Assembly (NCBI RefSeq): GCF_902364355.1
Contig: NZ_CABJDK010000002.1
Location: forward strand, 248,001 to 312,000
Length of the DNA stretch: 64,000 bases
Direction: 5' to 3'
DNA from: Collinsella aerofaciens
GTDB lineage: Bacteria; Actinomycetota; Coriobacteriia; Coriobacteriales; Coriobacteriaceae
Shown here: positions 43,557 to 51,669 of the stretch, in pieces
Layout: each line of letters starts with the position of its first letter
Position numbering within the stretch: position 1 is the first letter of the stretch
Translations under genes and position numbers: made by a program
Notes under the pieces: model-generated
Databases searched by the model: none
The model's input: only the letters and a program-made list of their open reading frames with translations
What the model was told of the DNA's origin: nothing

Positions 43557-43603
43557 GGCCTGCGCCCAGACGGCATTTGTGTCGTCTGGGCGCAGGCCTT
43601 TTG
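43557..43603 (+). terminator. Terminator after the P-type ATPase
   Basis: GGCCTGCGCCCAGACG and its exact complement (43583-43598) make a 16-bp stem with a ten-base loop, followed by TTTTG. Confidence 0.88.
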
Positions 43604-43606
43604 CGT

Positions 43607-43654
43607 TTGACCAAGTGCTAGCTTCTCTATATAGTGGTGCTAGCATGGCTAGCA
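43607..43654 (+). promoter_or_regulatory. Promoter and operator of the toxin-antitoxin operon
   Basis: TTGACC (43607-43612), 17-base spacer, TATAGT (43630-43635). Directly after the -10 lies the palindrome TGCTAGC-ATG-GCTAGCA (43638-43654), and a further GTGCTAGC half-site lies in the spacer (43616-43623). This is a typical autoregulation layout for a ribbon-helix-helix antitoxin. Confidence 0.7.
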
Positions 43655-43674
43655 ATTGAAGGGAGCGGGTCAAC

Positions 43675-44028
43675 GTGGGTGCTGTTAGCGGCATGGCGCA
43701 GGTGAACGTTCGCGTGGATCGCCAGGTCAAGGACCATGCGGAGGAAGCGTTGCGGCTTTCGGGCGGGTCACTGCCCGAGCTCATCAAAAAGGTGGTGGCC
43801 AAGGTCGCGCAGGGCGGCGGGCAGTGCGAGGAAGTGCTTGCGGCCATCGGCGACCGGCGGCAGACCGTCGCGTCCGATACTCCGTTCGCCGCATCATGGG
43901 CGGTGGCAGACCGGCTTTATGCAGATCTGGGCATCGCTACGTCGCCCGTATCCGACGATCGCGATTGGGACACAATCTATTCCGAAGCCATGGACGAGCG
44001 CTATCGCCAAAAGGGGATGATCCTGTGA
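43675..44028 (+). CDS. RelB/DinJ-like antitoxin of a type II toxin-antitoxin pair
   Basis: A 117-residue protein whose N-terminus, MAQVNVRVDRQVKDHAEEAL followed by SGGSLPELIKKVV, is a ribbon-helix-helix DNA-binding pattern of the RelB/DinJ kind: a beta strand, then two helices. The C-terminal part (WAVADRLYADLG to the end) would wrap the toxin. The start is GTG at 43675 with GAAGGGAG upstream; an ATG six codons in is the alternative. Its stop overlaps the GTG start of the PIN-domain toxin by four bases. The palindromic operator overlapping its promoter supports self-repression. Confidence 0.75.
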   Translation: MGAVSGMAQVNVRVDRQVKDHAEEALRLSGGSLPELIKKVVAKVAQGGGQCEEVLAAIGDRRQTVASDTPFAASWAVADRLYADLGIATSPVSDDRDWDTIYSEAMDERYRQKGMIL

Positions 44029-44540
44029 GCGGAGCCCCTCTTAAGATCATGGTGGATGCCAACGTTTGGGTCGATTCGTTTTGCGCCGACCATGCCGAGT
44101 CGCTCGCTGCTCGTGCCTTTATTGGGCAGGCGGCGGAGGCAGGGGCATTGATGTTCTTTCCGGTGCATATCGCCAAGGACGTGCTGTACGTTGTCCAACA
44201 CGAGCTGAAGCGTAGCGTTCTTGCCAGTGGGGGAGCGCTCGACGAGGCATCTGCCCGTGCAATTGGCGATGCGGCGCTGGCGTTTGTTCGGAACATGACC
44301 GAAAACGCCACGGCCGTGGGTGCAGATGCGTCGGACCTTTGGCTGGCCGACAAATACTTAGCGCTCCATCGCGATTACGAGGACAACTTGGTACTCGCCG
44401 CATGCAAACGCGCGCAGGTCGATTACTTGGTGACCAACGATCGCAAGCTGCTCGAACATGCCGATCTTGCAGCAAAGACCCCGCGCCAAATGATGCCGAT
44501 TCTTGCTTTGGCCAAACGCGGCAGCGCGGTTATCGGTTGA
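44025..44540 (+). CDS. PIN-domain ribonuclease toxin
   Basis: A 171-residue PIN-domain protein. The first acidic residue is D11 in LKIMVDANVWVDSF; others lie in RDYEDNLVLAACKRA and in YLVTNDRKLLEHA, the three strands that hold the metal ions of PIN nucleases (VapC-like). Such toxins cleave tRNA or other RNAs. The GTG start overlaps the antitoxin stop (GTGA), with AAGGGGATG upstream. The partner antitoxin being RelB/DinJ-like rather than VapB is a mixed pairing. The gene converges on a minus-strand gene with a shared terminator. Confidence 0.8.
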   Translation: MSGAPLKIMVDANVWVDSFCADHAESLAARAFIGQAAEAGALMFFPVHIAKDVLYVVQHELKRSVLASGGALDEASARAIGDAALAFVRNMTENATAVGADASDLWLADKYLALHRDYEDNLVLAACKRAQVDYLVTNDRKLLEHADLAAKTPRQMMPILALAKRGSAVIG

Positions 44541-44552
44541 CGCGAACTGTTT

Positions 44553-44589
44553 GCGGGCCCCTTGGACGACGATGCGCCAAGGGGCCCGC
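44553..44589. terminator. Bidirectional terminator between the toxin and the next gene
   Basis: GCGGGCCCCTTGG and CCAAGGGGCCCGC are 13-bp perfect arms with an 11-base loop, between two converging genes. Confidence 0.8.
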
Positions 44590-44598
44590 GTCTGCTAT

Positions 44599-45033
44599 TT
44601 ACAAAAGCTCGGCCTTGATGGCGGGACTTTCTGCGAGCTGCTCGGCTGCCTTTTCGTCGGAGCTGTCGAGTGCTGCCAGACTGCGGTAGACCCACTCGTT
44701 GACCTGGGTGTTCTTGACGCCTGCGGTCTGCATAAGGGCGCCTACCCCGCGGATTGCTGCGAGCAGATCGGCTTTGGGACCCGCGAGCTCGACCTCGATG
44801 CCGTGGTAGGCGGCCACGCCGCGGTTCTCACTCACGTGGTCGATAAAGCCCTCGACGGTCTCAAGCTGCTGGGCGAGTGCTGCATCATCGTCAGCGTCCA
44901 GCGCAACAAGGGCGTTCGAAACCGTGAGGGCGGGATGTCCGCAGGGGACAAAGCCTTCGATGACATCCATAGCTTCGGTAATGGTTGAGCCCAGGCCTGC
45001 GAGGGCATTGACGAGTTGCTGCTTGGTATCCAT
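44599..45033 (-). CDS. Hypothetical protein, 144 residues
   Basis: Not recognised. It is a soluble, acidic, mainly helical protein without signal peptide or membrane segment: KQQLVNALAGLGSTITEAMD start, a single cysteine in FVPCGHPALT, an LDADDDAALAQQLETV helix, and a C-terminal YRSLAALDSSDEKAAEQLAE helix. The ribosome-binding site AAAGGACC lies nine bases before the ATG. It stands alone between the toxin pair and the tmRNA gene. A role cannot be assigned from sequence. Confidence 0.75.
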   Translation of the reverse strand: MDTKQQLVNALAGLGSTITEAMDVIEGFVPCGHPALTVSNALVALDADDDAALAQQLETVEGFIDHVSENRGVAAYHGIEVELAGPKADLLAAIRGVGALMQTAGVKNTQVNEWVYRSLAALDSSDEKAAEQLAESPAIKAELL

Positions 45034-45270
45034 AACGGTCCTTTCGACGGGTCAATTTTGCTTGGCGAAAATATACGTGACGCGATCGGTAACAAAAGTG
45101 CGAAGTATGGTGCACATTAGGGTCTTCACAGCTCGTGCATAGAACAGCTGTCCGCTTTCAGAACGTGGTAAGATAACACTCCACAAGCGGGGCTTGCCCT
45201 GCATGTTCCTTGAAAAGTCGACGGGTGTTGGGTACTCGTGCCCAATGCCATCCAGACTTTCCCAACATTC

Positions 45271-45634
45271 GGGGGCGACTGGTTTCGACACGATAGCTCT
45301 GAGAGAGGAAGCAAGCCGAGGTCTCCTCGCCTCGTTAAACAGGGGTACCGTCAAATTGAATTGACAACAACTCTTCTTTTGAGCCTATGGCTCTCGCTGC
45401 TTAATTTATAGCGGCGCGTCAACCCGGTGATTTCCCCGACACCGGCGCGACGTCATGTTAGGGGAATGCCCCTGCGCACGTAATCGGTATGGCGCGGGCT
45501 AAGACCGAACCGGTTAGGACGCCGCGAGCGTGTCGCTGCGCGCAAAGCGTCCGAGACTAAACCAGCGACTGAGCTTGGAGATGCCAATCAGGGGGCTTTC
45601 GTGGACCGGAGTTCGATTCTCCGCGCCTCCACCA
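45271..45634 (+). ncRNA. ssrA: Transfer-messenger RNA (tmRNA)
   Basis: A 364-base RNA that rescues stalled ribosomes by trans-translation. The 5' end GGGGGCGACTGGTTTCGACA and the 3' end GTTCGATTCTCCGC then GCCTCCACCA give the tRNA-like domain: GGGGGCG pairs with CGCCTCC, and CCA is encoded. The tag frame ends ATG-GCT-CTC-GCT-GCT-TAA, giving MALAA; if it resumes at the GAC at 45363 the tag is DNNSSFEPMALAA (resume codon inferred). GC-rich pseudoknot segments follow the tag. A strong terminator follows the CCA. Confidence 0.95.
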
Positions 45635-45642
45635 TAAGTAAC

Positions 45643-45680
45643 AGGCAGGTAGATACTCATATCTACCTGCCTTTTTATTT
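45643..45680 (+). terminator. tmRNA terminator
   Basis: AGGCAGGTAGATA and TATCTACCTGCCT are 13-bp perfect arms with a four-base loop, followed by TTTTATTT, nine bases after the tmRNA CCA end. Confidence 0.9.
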
Positions 45681-45690
45681 CTTGTCCGCA

Positions 45691-45922
45691 CCGCGGAGAA
45701 TCGAACTCTGTGCAGGGCGCGGGCGTAAAGAAAACGCGTAAGCGTTTTTAGCCCGCGGGCGAGGACGCCGGCAGGCGGCCGAAGCCGGTGCGGATTTGCG
45801 AAGCAAATACGCGGATTCTCCGCGCAAAGCCCCAGCCAAAACAGATGTGCTGCCGACGGCATTTCTGCTGGCTGTGCCCCGCGCCGACAGATCCCCTTCA
45901 TCCGCGGAGAATCGAACTCTGT
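45691..45922. repeat. Direct repeats carrying an inverted copy of the tmRNA 3' T-arm
   Basis: CCGCGGAGAATCGAACTCTG followed by T occurs identically at 45691 and 45902, and similarity continues through AGGGCGCGG to AAACGC. Its core GCGGAGAATCGAACT is the reverse complement of the tmRNA T-arm at 45610-45624. The 190 bases between hold no convincing gene. Confidence 0.65.
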
Positions 45923-45960
45923 TTAGGGCGCGGACGTTAAGCAAACGCTACGGCAACGCA

Positions 45961-46225
45961 GGGTGGGACACGCTTTCCTAACGGCGGCCCAGGCGGAAAA
46001 TCCATCCCGGAATTCCGGCTCAGACTGGGGTGCAGTTTCCGGATGACGCCTCAAGCGGAAACTGCATCCCGGAATCTTCATTCGGAATGGGATGCAATTT
46101 CCAAATGAATGGCTAGCGGAAAGTATATCCCGGAATCCGCGCTCAGAACGGGTCGCGCTTTCCCAACGGCGGTCCAAGCGGAAAGCGCATCCCGTAATCC
46201 CGCCTCAAACTGGGACGCACTTTCC
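45961..46225. repeat. Tandem array of about four 61-62 bp hairpin units
   Basis: Units begin GCGGAAA at 45993, 46055, 46116 and 46178 (spacing 62, 61, 62), with the right half of an earlier unit at 45961. Each reads roughly GCGGAAAnnGCATCCCGGAATC, a short spacer, then GGGnTGCnnTTTCC, so each is itself an imperfect inverted repeat. The units have diverged but the pairing is largely kept. No gene lies between here and the patatin start. Confidence 0.75.
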
Positions 46226-46312
46226 GCTGCACCTGCCGCCTCGAAAAACCTGCGCGCCCTCCATCCCAAAACTGGGTAGAAGAAAGCCAAAACGCAATCG
46301 CAGGAGGTCAAT

Positions 46313-47191
46313 ATGACTGCAGAAGATAAGGCAAAGAACGCCGGCAAGGTCGCGCTCGTCTTGGAGGGTGGCAGTTTTCGTGGGCAGTTTACCGCCGGCG
46401 TGCTCGACGTTCTCATGGAGGCCGGTGTCGAAATTCCGGCGGTATATGGCGTATCGGCCGGTGCGCTCAACGGCGTCAACTACAAGTCACACCAGATCGG
46501 TCGCGTCAATCGCATCAACCTGACCTTCTGCAATGACAACCGCTACATGGGTGCCGCATCCTTCGCATCCACGGGCTCCATCGTGGGTTACGACTTTATC
46601 TTCAACGATATCCAGGACCGCCTGGATCCCTTTGACAACGAGGCGTTCGACGCGAGCCCCATCGAGATGTACGCCGTCGCGACGGACATGCTGTTTGGAA
46701 CCGCTGCCTACCTGCCGGTCAAAAGCGCCGTGCTCGACCTCGATGCTGTGCGCGCCTCCACCTCGCTGCCGCTGGTGACGCCGCCGGTCGAGATCGACGG
46801 GCACAAATACGTCGACGGCGGCGTGGCCGATTCGGTTCCTATCGAGCATGTGCTCGAGGAGGCGGGCTTCGACCGTGCGGTCGTCATCGTCACCCAGGAC
46901 CGCTCGTACGAGAAAAAGCCCTACGAGTTTATGCCTGCCGCGCGCGCCCGCTATGCCGACTACCCCTACCTGCTCGAGGCTATCGAGACGCGCCACGACC
47001 GCTATAACCTCCAGCGCATGCACCTGTGGAAGTATGAGCGCGAGGGCCGCGCGCTGGTCATCGCTCCGCAAAAGCCGGTCGAGGTCGGCCATGTCGAGCA
47101 TGATCCGGCCAAGCTTCTCGACCTGTATATCCAGGGCCGCCAGGAGGCAAAGCGCTTGCTGGGAGATATCGAGGCATTTGTCGAGCGCTAG
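46313..47191 (+). CDS. Patatin-like phospholipase
   Basis: A 292-residue patatin-family lipid acyl hydrolase with a Ser-Asp dyad. The oxyanion loop is LVLEGGSFRGQFTAGVLDVL, the nucleophile S48 lies in YGVSAGALNG, and D168 lies in KYVDGGVADSVP. No signal peptide, so it acts in the cytoplasm or on the inner membrane face. Close to the YjjU/RssA-type bacterial group. AGGAGG lies six bases before the ATG. It precedes the ribosomal protein operon, which has its own promoter. Confidence 0.9.
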   Translation: MTAEDKAKNAGKVALVLEGGSFRGQFTAGVLDVLMEAGVEIPAVYGVSAGALNGVNYKSHQIGRVNRINLTFCNDNRYMGAASFASTGSIVGYDFIFNDIQDRLDPFDNEAFDASPIEMYAVATDMLFGTAAYLPVKSAVLDLDAVRASTSLPLVTPPVEIDGHKYVDGGVADSVPIEHVLEEAGFDRAVVIVTQDRSYEKKPYEFMPAARARYADYPYLLEAIETRHDRYNLQRMHLWKYEREGRALVIAPQKPVEVGHVEHDPAKLLDLYIQGRQEAKRLLGDIEAFVER

Positions 47192-47254
47192 CGCTGCAAC
47201 GTCACGGCTCGTGGATGACATGTGCAGAAACTCTGGTCGGAGCCAAAATACCTG

Positions 47255-47320
47255 TTGACTCGGGCGGCGAGCGGGGTAATATGGACGGGTTACTTGCAGA
47301 GCCCCGTGAATCTCTGTAAC
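47255..47320 (+). promoter_or_regulatory. rplM promoter and candidate L13 leader
   Basis: TTGACT (47255-47260), 16-base spacer, TAATAT (47277-47282). The leader then holds GTTAC...CAGAG pairing with CTCTG...GTAAC (47289-47320). Ribosomal L13 operons often carry an autoregulatory leader; this structure is a candidate found by eye. Confidence 0.5.
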
Positions 47321-47348
47321 AACACGTACTGTACATGGAGGAGTCTAA

Positions 47349-47792
47349 GTGATTTCGAAATCGACTCACTACGCCAAGCAGGGCGAGGTCCAGCGCAACT
47401 GGGTTCTCGTCGACGCCGATGGTGCTGTCCTGGGCCGTCTTGCCACCCAGATCGCAATGATCCTGCGCGGTAAGAACAAGCCCCAGTTCACGCCCAACAG
47501 CGACTGCGGCGACTTCGTTGTCGTCATCAACGCCGATAAGGTCCAGCTTACCGGTAACAAGGCCGACACGAAGACCTATTATCGCCACAGCGGCTACAAC
47601 GGCGGCCTCAAGGCTGAGAGCTTCCGCCAGGCTATGGAGAAGCACCCGGAGAAGGTCATCGAGCGCGCCGTTCGCGGTATGCTGCCCAAGACCACCCTCG
47701 GCCGTGCCCAGATGACCAAGCTTAAGGTCTACGCTGGTGCCGAGCATCCGCATGCTGCCCAGAACCCCACGAAGATTGAGCTGGAGGCTTAA
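47349..47792 (+). CDS. rplM: Large ribosomal subunit protein uL13
   Basis: A 147-residue L13. The family core is intact: [23 protein letters not shown] early on, [12 protein letters not shown] in the middle, and [23 protein letters not shown] with the H-P-H motif near the end. The start is GTG with GGAGGAG upstream. It precedes rpsI by two bases between stop and start, as in most bacteria. Confidence 0.97.
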   Translation: MISKSTHYAKQGEVQRNWVLVDADGAVLGRLATQIAMILRGKNKPQFTPNSDCGDFVVVINADKVQLTGNKADTKTYYRHSGYNGGLKAESFRQAMEKHPEKVIERAVRGMLPKTTLGRAQMTKLKVYAGAEHPHAAQNPTKIELEA

Positions 47793-47794
47793 AG

Positions 47795-48190
<396 letters not shown>

Positions 48191-48220
48191 GGTTTTATCT
48201 CCTTTCGAGATACAATGTAC

Positions 48221-48266
48221 AAGCGGGGCCTGCCGATTCCTCGGCGGGTCCCGCTTTTCTTTTTCG
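48221..48266 (+). terminator. Terminator after rplM-rpsI
   Basis: AAGCGGGGCCTGCCGA pairs with TCGGCGGGTCCCGCTT with two imperfections, followed by TTCTTTTT. Confidence 0.8.
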
Positions 48267-48313
48267 ACTAGGGTGGGCGGTTGTATATCGCCTGCTAGGG
48301 AAGGAGCGATCCT

Positions 48314-49651
48314 ATGCCCCAGAACATCTTCGGTACCGACGGCGTCCGTGGCGTCGCCAATGCCGACCTCTCGTGCGACCTCGCGTTTCGCCTGGGCCGC
48401 GCGGCGACCAAGTTCCTTGGCCCGGACATCTGCATCGGCCGCGACACGCGTCTTTCGGGTACCATGCTCGAGAGTGCTCTGACCGCTGGCATTATGGCAG
48501 AGGGCGGCCGTCCGCATTGCTGCGGCGTTATCCCTACGCCGGCCGTGGCGCTGCTCACTGTCCAAAATGAGCTCGACGGCGGCATCGTCATCTCTGCTTC
48601 GCACAATCCTCCGGAGTTCAACGGCATCAAGTTCTTTAGCCGCAAGGGCATGAAGCTTCCCGATGCTGTCGAGGAAGAGATCAGCGCTTGGGTCATGTCC
48701 GAGGAGGCCATGGCTGCCGATACGCTGCCGACCGGTGCCGGCGTGGGCCACATCATCAAGATGAAGGACGCTCGCAAGGCGTACGTCGACCACGCCATCG
48801 ATACGCTTGATGGCCTGAGGCTCGACGGCCTGGTCGTTGCCGTCGACTGCGGCCATGGTGCTTCTTGCCAGACTACGCCCGCCGCGCTGCAGCGCCTGGG
48901 TGCCACGGTCCATGCCATCAACACCGATTACTGCGGCACTGACATTAACGTTGAGTGCGGCTCCACTCACCTTGAGCCCCTGCGCGAGCTCGTGCTGCGC
49001 ACCCACGCCGATATCGGCCTGGCCCACGACGGCGACGCCGACCGCGTGCTGTTCGTGGACAGCGAGGGCAACGAGATCGACGGCGACTACATCCTGGCTA
49101 TCTGCGGCTCCGATCTGGCCGCTCGCGGCAAGCTCGCCAACTCCGAGATCGTCTCGACCGTCATGTGCAACCTGGGCTTCTCCATCGCTATGAAGGAGCA
49201 GGGCTTCGAGATGGTTCAGACCGCCGTGGGCGACCGCTACGTTCTGGAGCGTATGCTCGCGGATGGCGCCGTCATCGGCGGCGAGCAGTCCGGCCACATC
49301 ATCTTCCTGGAGCACAACACCACCGGCGACGGTCTGGTGACGGCACTGCAGCTATTGGCCGTGCTCAAGCGCACCGGTCGTACCCTCACCGATCTTGCCG
49401 GCATCATGAAGAAGTACCCGCAGGTACTCGTCAACGTGCATTCCGACAACAAGGCTGGTCTGGACGATTGCCAGCCTATCTGGGATGCCGTCGCTGCCGC
49501 CGAGAAGGAGCTCAATGGTCGCGGCCGCATTCTGGTGCGTCCGAGCGGTACCGAGCCGCTGGTCCGCGTTATGGCCGAGGCCGAGACGCACGAGCTGACC
49601 CAGCGCGTTGTCGACGACATCGTCGAGGTTGTCAAGCGCGAACTTCCCTAA
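48314..49651 (+). CDS. glmM: Phosphoglucosamine mutase
   Basis: A 445-residue alpha-D-phosphohexomutase that converts glucosamine 6-phosphate to glucosamine 1-phosphate for cell-wall UDP-GlcNAc. It starts NIFGTDGVRGVAN; the phosphoserine S96 lies in IVISASHNPPEFNGIKFF; the magnesium loop is DGDADR; the sugar-specificity loop is GGEQSGHII; and the phosphate-binding loop is RPSGTEPLVRV. GGAAGGAG precedes the ATG. Amino-sugar genes follow at close range (EIIA-Glc, nagB), so this region handles glucosamine phosphate in both directions. Confidence 0.96.
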   Translation: MPQNIFGTDGVRGVANADLSCDLAFRLGRAATKFLGPDICIGRDTRLSGTMLESALTAGIMAEGGRPHCCGVIPTPAVALLTVQNELDGGIVISASHNPPEFNGIKFFSRKGMKLPDAVEEEISAWVMSEEAMAADTLPTGAGVGHIIKMKDARKAYVDHAIDTLDGLRLDGLVVAVDCGHGASCQTTPAALQRLGATVHAINTDYCGTDINVECGSTHLEPLRELVLRTHADIGLAHDGDADRVLFVDSEGNEIDGDYILAICGSDLAARGKLANSEIVSTVMCNLGFSIAMKEQGFEMVQTAVGDRYVLERMLADGAVIGGEQSGHIIFLEHNTTGDGLVTALQLLAVLKRTGRTLTDLAGIMKKYPQVLVNVHSDNKAGLDDCQPIWDAVAAAEKELNGRGRILVRPSGTEPLVRVMAEAETHELTQRVVDDIVEVVKRELP

Positions 49652-49722
49652 TGGTCAAAAACGAGTGCCAAGTGGTAAACTGTTAAGGCTATTTTGGTCG
49701 ATTGGTATGTCCGAGGGGGAGC

Positions 49723-50220
49723 ATGTTCACTAAAGTCCTAAGGTCTTTTGGTATGCGTGGTCGAGTCCTTACGCTGGATGCTCCCATCTCGGGCGACGTC
49801 ATTTCGTTGTCCGAGGTCAATGACCAGACATTTGCCACCGGCCTGTTGGGCCAGGGCGTGGCGATTCAGCCTACGGGTACGCGCGTGATTGCGCCAGCAG
49901 ACGCCAAGGTCGAGGCTATTTTTCCCACGGGACACGCCGTTGCGCTTAACACGGTCGATGGCTTGGACGTGCTCATCCACGTTGGCTTGGACACTGTTCA
50001 GCTCGAGGGCAAGCACTTTACCGTACATGCGCAAGTGGGTGACATCGTCCACAAGGGCGATGTACTCATTGAGTTCGATCGTGAGGCAATTGCTGCCGAG
50101 GGCTACGATGTGACGGTCCCCATCTTGGTGTGCAACTCCGTTGAGTTCTCGAGTATCAAGGGCTCCGTTGGTGCGCATGTCGAAGAGATGGACCAGCTCA
50201 TCGTTGCTCGCGAGCGCTAG
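49723..50220 (+). CDS. crr: PTS system glucose-type EIIA component
   Basis: A 165-residue stand-alone EIIA-Glc-like phosphocarrier. The two active-site histidines are H71 (FPTGHAVAL) and H86, the phosphorylated one (VLIHVGLDTV). The fold markers APADAKVEAIFP and GDVLIEFD are present. It could feed phosphate to EIIBC proteins for glucose or N-acetylglucosamine and act as a regulatory signal. GAGGGGGAG precedes the ATG. Its place between glmM and nagB suggests amino-sugar uptake. No EIIB or EIIC gene is near. Confidence 0.9.
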   Translation: MFTKVLRSFGMRGRVLTLDAPISGDVISLSEVNDQTFATGLLGQGVAIQPTGTRVIAPADAKVEAIFPTGHAVALNTVDGLDVLIHVGLDTVQLEGKHFTVHAQVGDIVHKGDVLIEFDREAIAAEGYDVTVPILVCNSVEFSSIKGSVGAHVEEMDQLIVARER

Positions 50221-50262
50221 CAAGTGCACGTGGCCATTAGCCTACAATTCAAACACGTTTAT

Positions 50263-50292
50263 GGAGGGCGCCCTTGAAAGAGGGCGCCCTCC
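50263..50292. terminator. Palindrome after the EIIA gene
   Basis: GGAGGGCGCCCT and AGGGCGCCCTCC are 12-bp perfect arms. No T-run follows, so it may pause or protect RNA ends rather than terminate. The remaining 200 bases to nagB hold only a GGCCGCA/TGCGGCC hairpin. Confidence 0.5.
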
Positions 50293-50492
50293 GTGGCAAG
50301 ATGGGATTTGTCCGAAGCTAAACGGCTTTGGGTCACCGTGGACGGGCAGGGGCCTCGACGCGGCTAGACACGAGACACATACATTACGCGACCTCGCCCT
50401 GGTGGCCGCACACGTTGGTTGCGGCCGACGCGGGCCGCGGGCAAGTGCTTGTAAGGGGAGCCTTGCCTCTCTTGTACGAGAAAGGACGCGTA

Positions 50493-51221
50493 ATGAAGAT
50501 CATTAAAGCTAAAGACTACGAGGATATGAGCCGCAAGGCCGCCAATATCATCTCGGCGCAGGTTATCCTCAAGCCCGATTGCGTGCTGGGTCTTGCCACC
50601 GGCTCCACCCCGATCGGTGCCTACAAGCAGCTCGCTGCTTGGTACGAGAAGGGCGACGTCGACTTTGCCGAGGTCAGCACCTACAACCTGGACGAGTATC
50701 GCGGCCTTTCGCACGACGATCCCCAGAGCTATCACTACTTCATGCGTGAGAACTTCTTCGATCACATCAACATCGACCTGAACAACACGCATGTGCCCGA
50801 CGGTTCCAACCCCGACGCCGCCGCTGCCTGCTCTGAGTACGACAAGATCGTCGCCGCCGCCGGTTACCCGGATCTGCAGCTGCTCGGCATTGGCAACAAC
50901 GGCCACATCGGTTTCAACGAGCCCGATGACCACTTTTCCAAGGGCACGCACTGCGTCGACCTCACCGAGAGCACCATTCAGGCCAACAGCCGCCTGTTCG
51001 ACAGCATCGACGATGTTCCCCGTCAGGCCTACACCATGGGTACCCAGACCATCATGTATGCCCGCATGATCCTAGTCGTCGCCAACGGCGAGGCCAAGGC
51101 TCAGGCCGTGCATGACATGTGCTATGGTCCGGTTACGCCCGCGTGCCCGGCTTCGATCCTGCAGCTGCACACCAACTGCGTTGTCGTTGCCGACGAGGCC
51201 GCCCTTTCGCTCTGCGAGTAG
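50493..51221 (+). CDS. nagB: Glucosamine-6-phosphate deaminase
   Basis: A 242-residue isomerase-deaminase that turns glucosamine 6-phosphate into fructose 6-phosphate and ammonia. Family motifs: LGLATGSTPIGAYKQL (phosphate loop), STYNLDEYRGL (catalytic aspartate), LLGIGNNGHIGFNEP (catalytic histidine and proton relay), and the end ACPASILQLH. It opposes glmM-directed synthesis and releases ammonia, linking carbon and nitrogen supply. GAAAGGACG precedes the ATG. Confidence 0.96.
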   Translation: MKIIKAKDYEDMSRKAANIISAQVILKPDCVLGLATGSTPIGAYKQLAAWYEKGDVDFAEVSTYNLDEYRGLSHDDPQSYHYFMRENFFDHINIDLNNTHVPDGSNPDAAAACSEYDKIVAAAGYPDLQLLGIGNNGHIGFNEPDDHFSKGTHCVDLTESTIQANSRLFDSIDDVPRQAYTMGTQTIMYARMILVVANGEAKAQAVHDMCYGPVTPACPASILQLHTNCVVVADEAALSLCE

Positions 51222-51253
51222 CGCGAATCCTGCATCTCGACATAGCCTTGCCT

Positions 51254-51284
51254 AAGGCCTCCGCTTTGCGGGGGCCTTTTTGTT
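51254..51284 (+). terminator. Terminator after nagB
   Basis: AAGGCCTCCGC and GCGGGGGCCTT pair around TTT with one mismatch, followed by TTTTGTT. Confidence 0.85.
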
Positions 51285-51669
51285 ATCCCTCTCCGCCCGC
51301 TTGACCAAAATCTTGCCGCAAGCTTGACGAATGCCGGATGCCCAACAGTTTGATTCATTCCATACCAGATTCTATGCAAAAATGCCACCAAAAGGTCGTA
51401 GACGGTAGCGGGTGCTAGGCGAGTTGAATGACATAGCTGAACCTTGTTCATTTGCGTTACACTGCCGCTTAGATGGGACAAGCTGACAAGCTCATTTACC
51501 TGCTTAAAGACCGATTAGTCGGGGGATTAATAACAATCGGCCCTCGCTGTACAAAAACTTGCCGCTTGCGTACCAAAAGACAACCTAAAACGCAAGGTCG
51601 CTCTATTCATAGCGCGGCTTGTATGGTCTTGCGGTTACAGTGTCCATACGGTCGAGTTGAGGAGCGGGC
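51285..51669. other. Spacer upstream of the large STAND regulator
   Basis: No gene is recognised. It is less GC-rich than the surroundings and should hold the promoter. A GTATGG/CCATAC inverted repeat with a 17-base spacer lies about 20 bases before the ribosome-binding site. Confidence 0.5.

Noticed and set aside
45557..45944. Minus-strand open frames containing phrases such as RRGESNSGP across the tmRNA 3' end and its repeats
   Set aside because: They are antisense reading of the tmRNA T-arm and terminator, a common annotation artefact, with no ribosome-binding site.
45961..46225. Possible CRISPR array
   Set aside because: Regular 61-62 base period, but the whole unit is repeated without unique spacers, and no cas genes are in the window.
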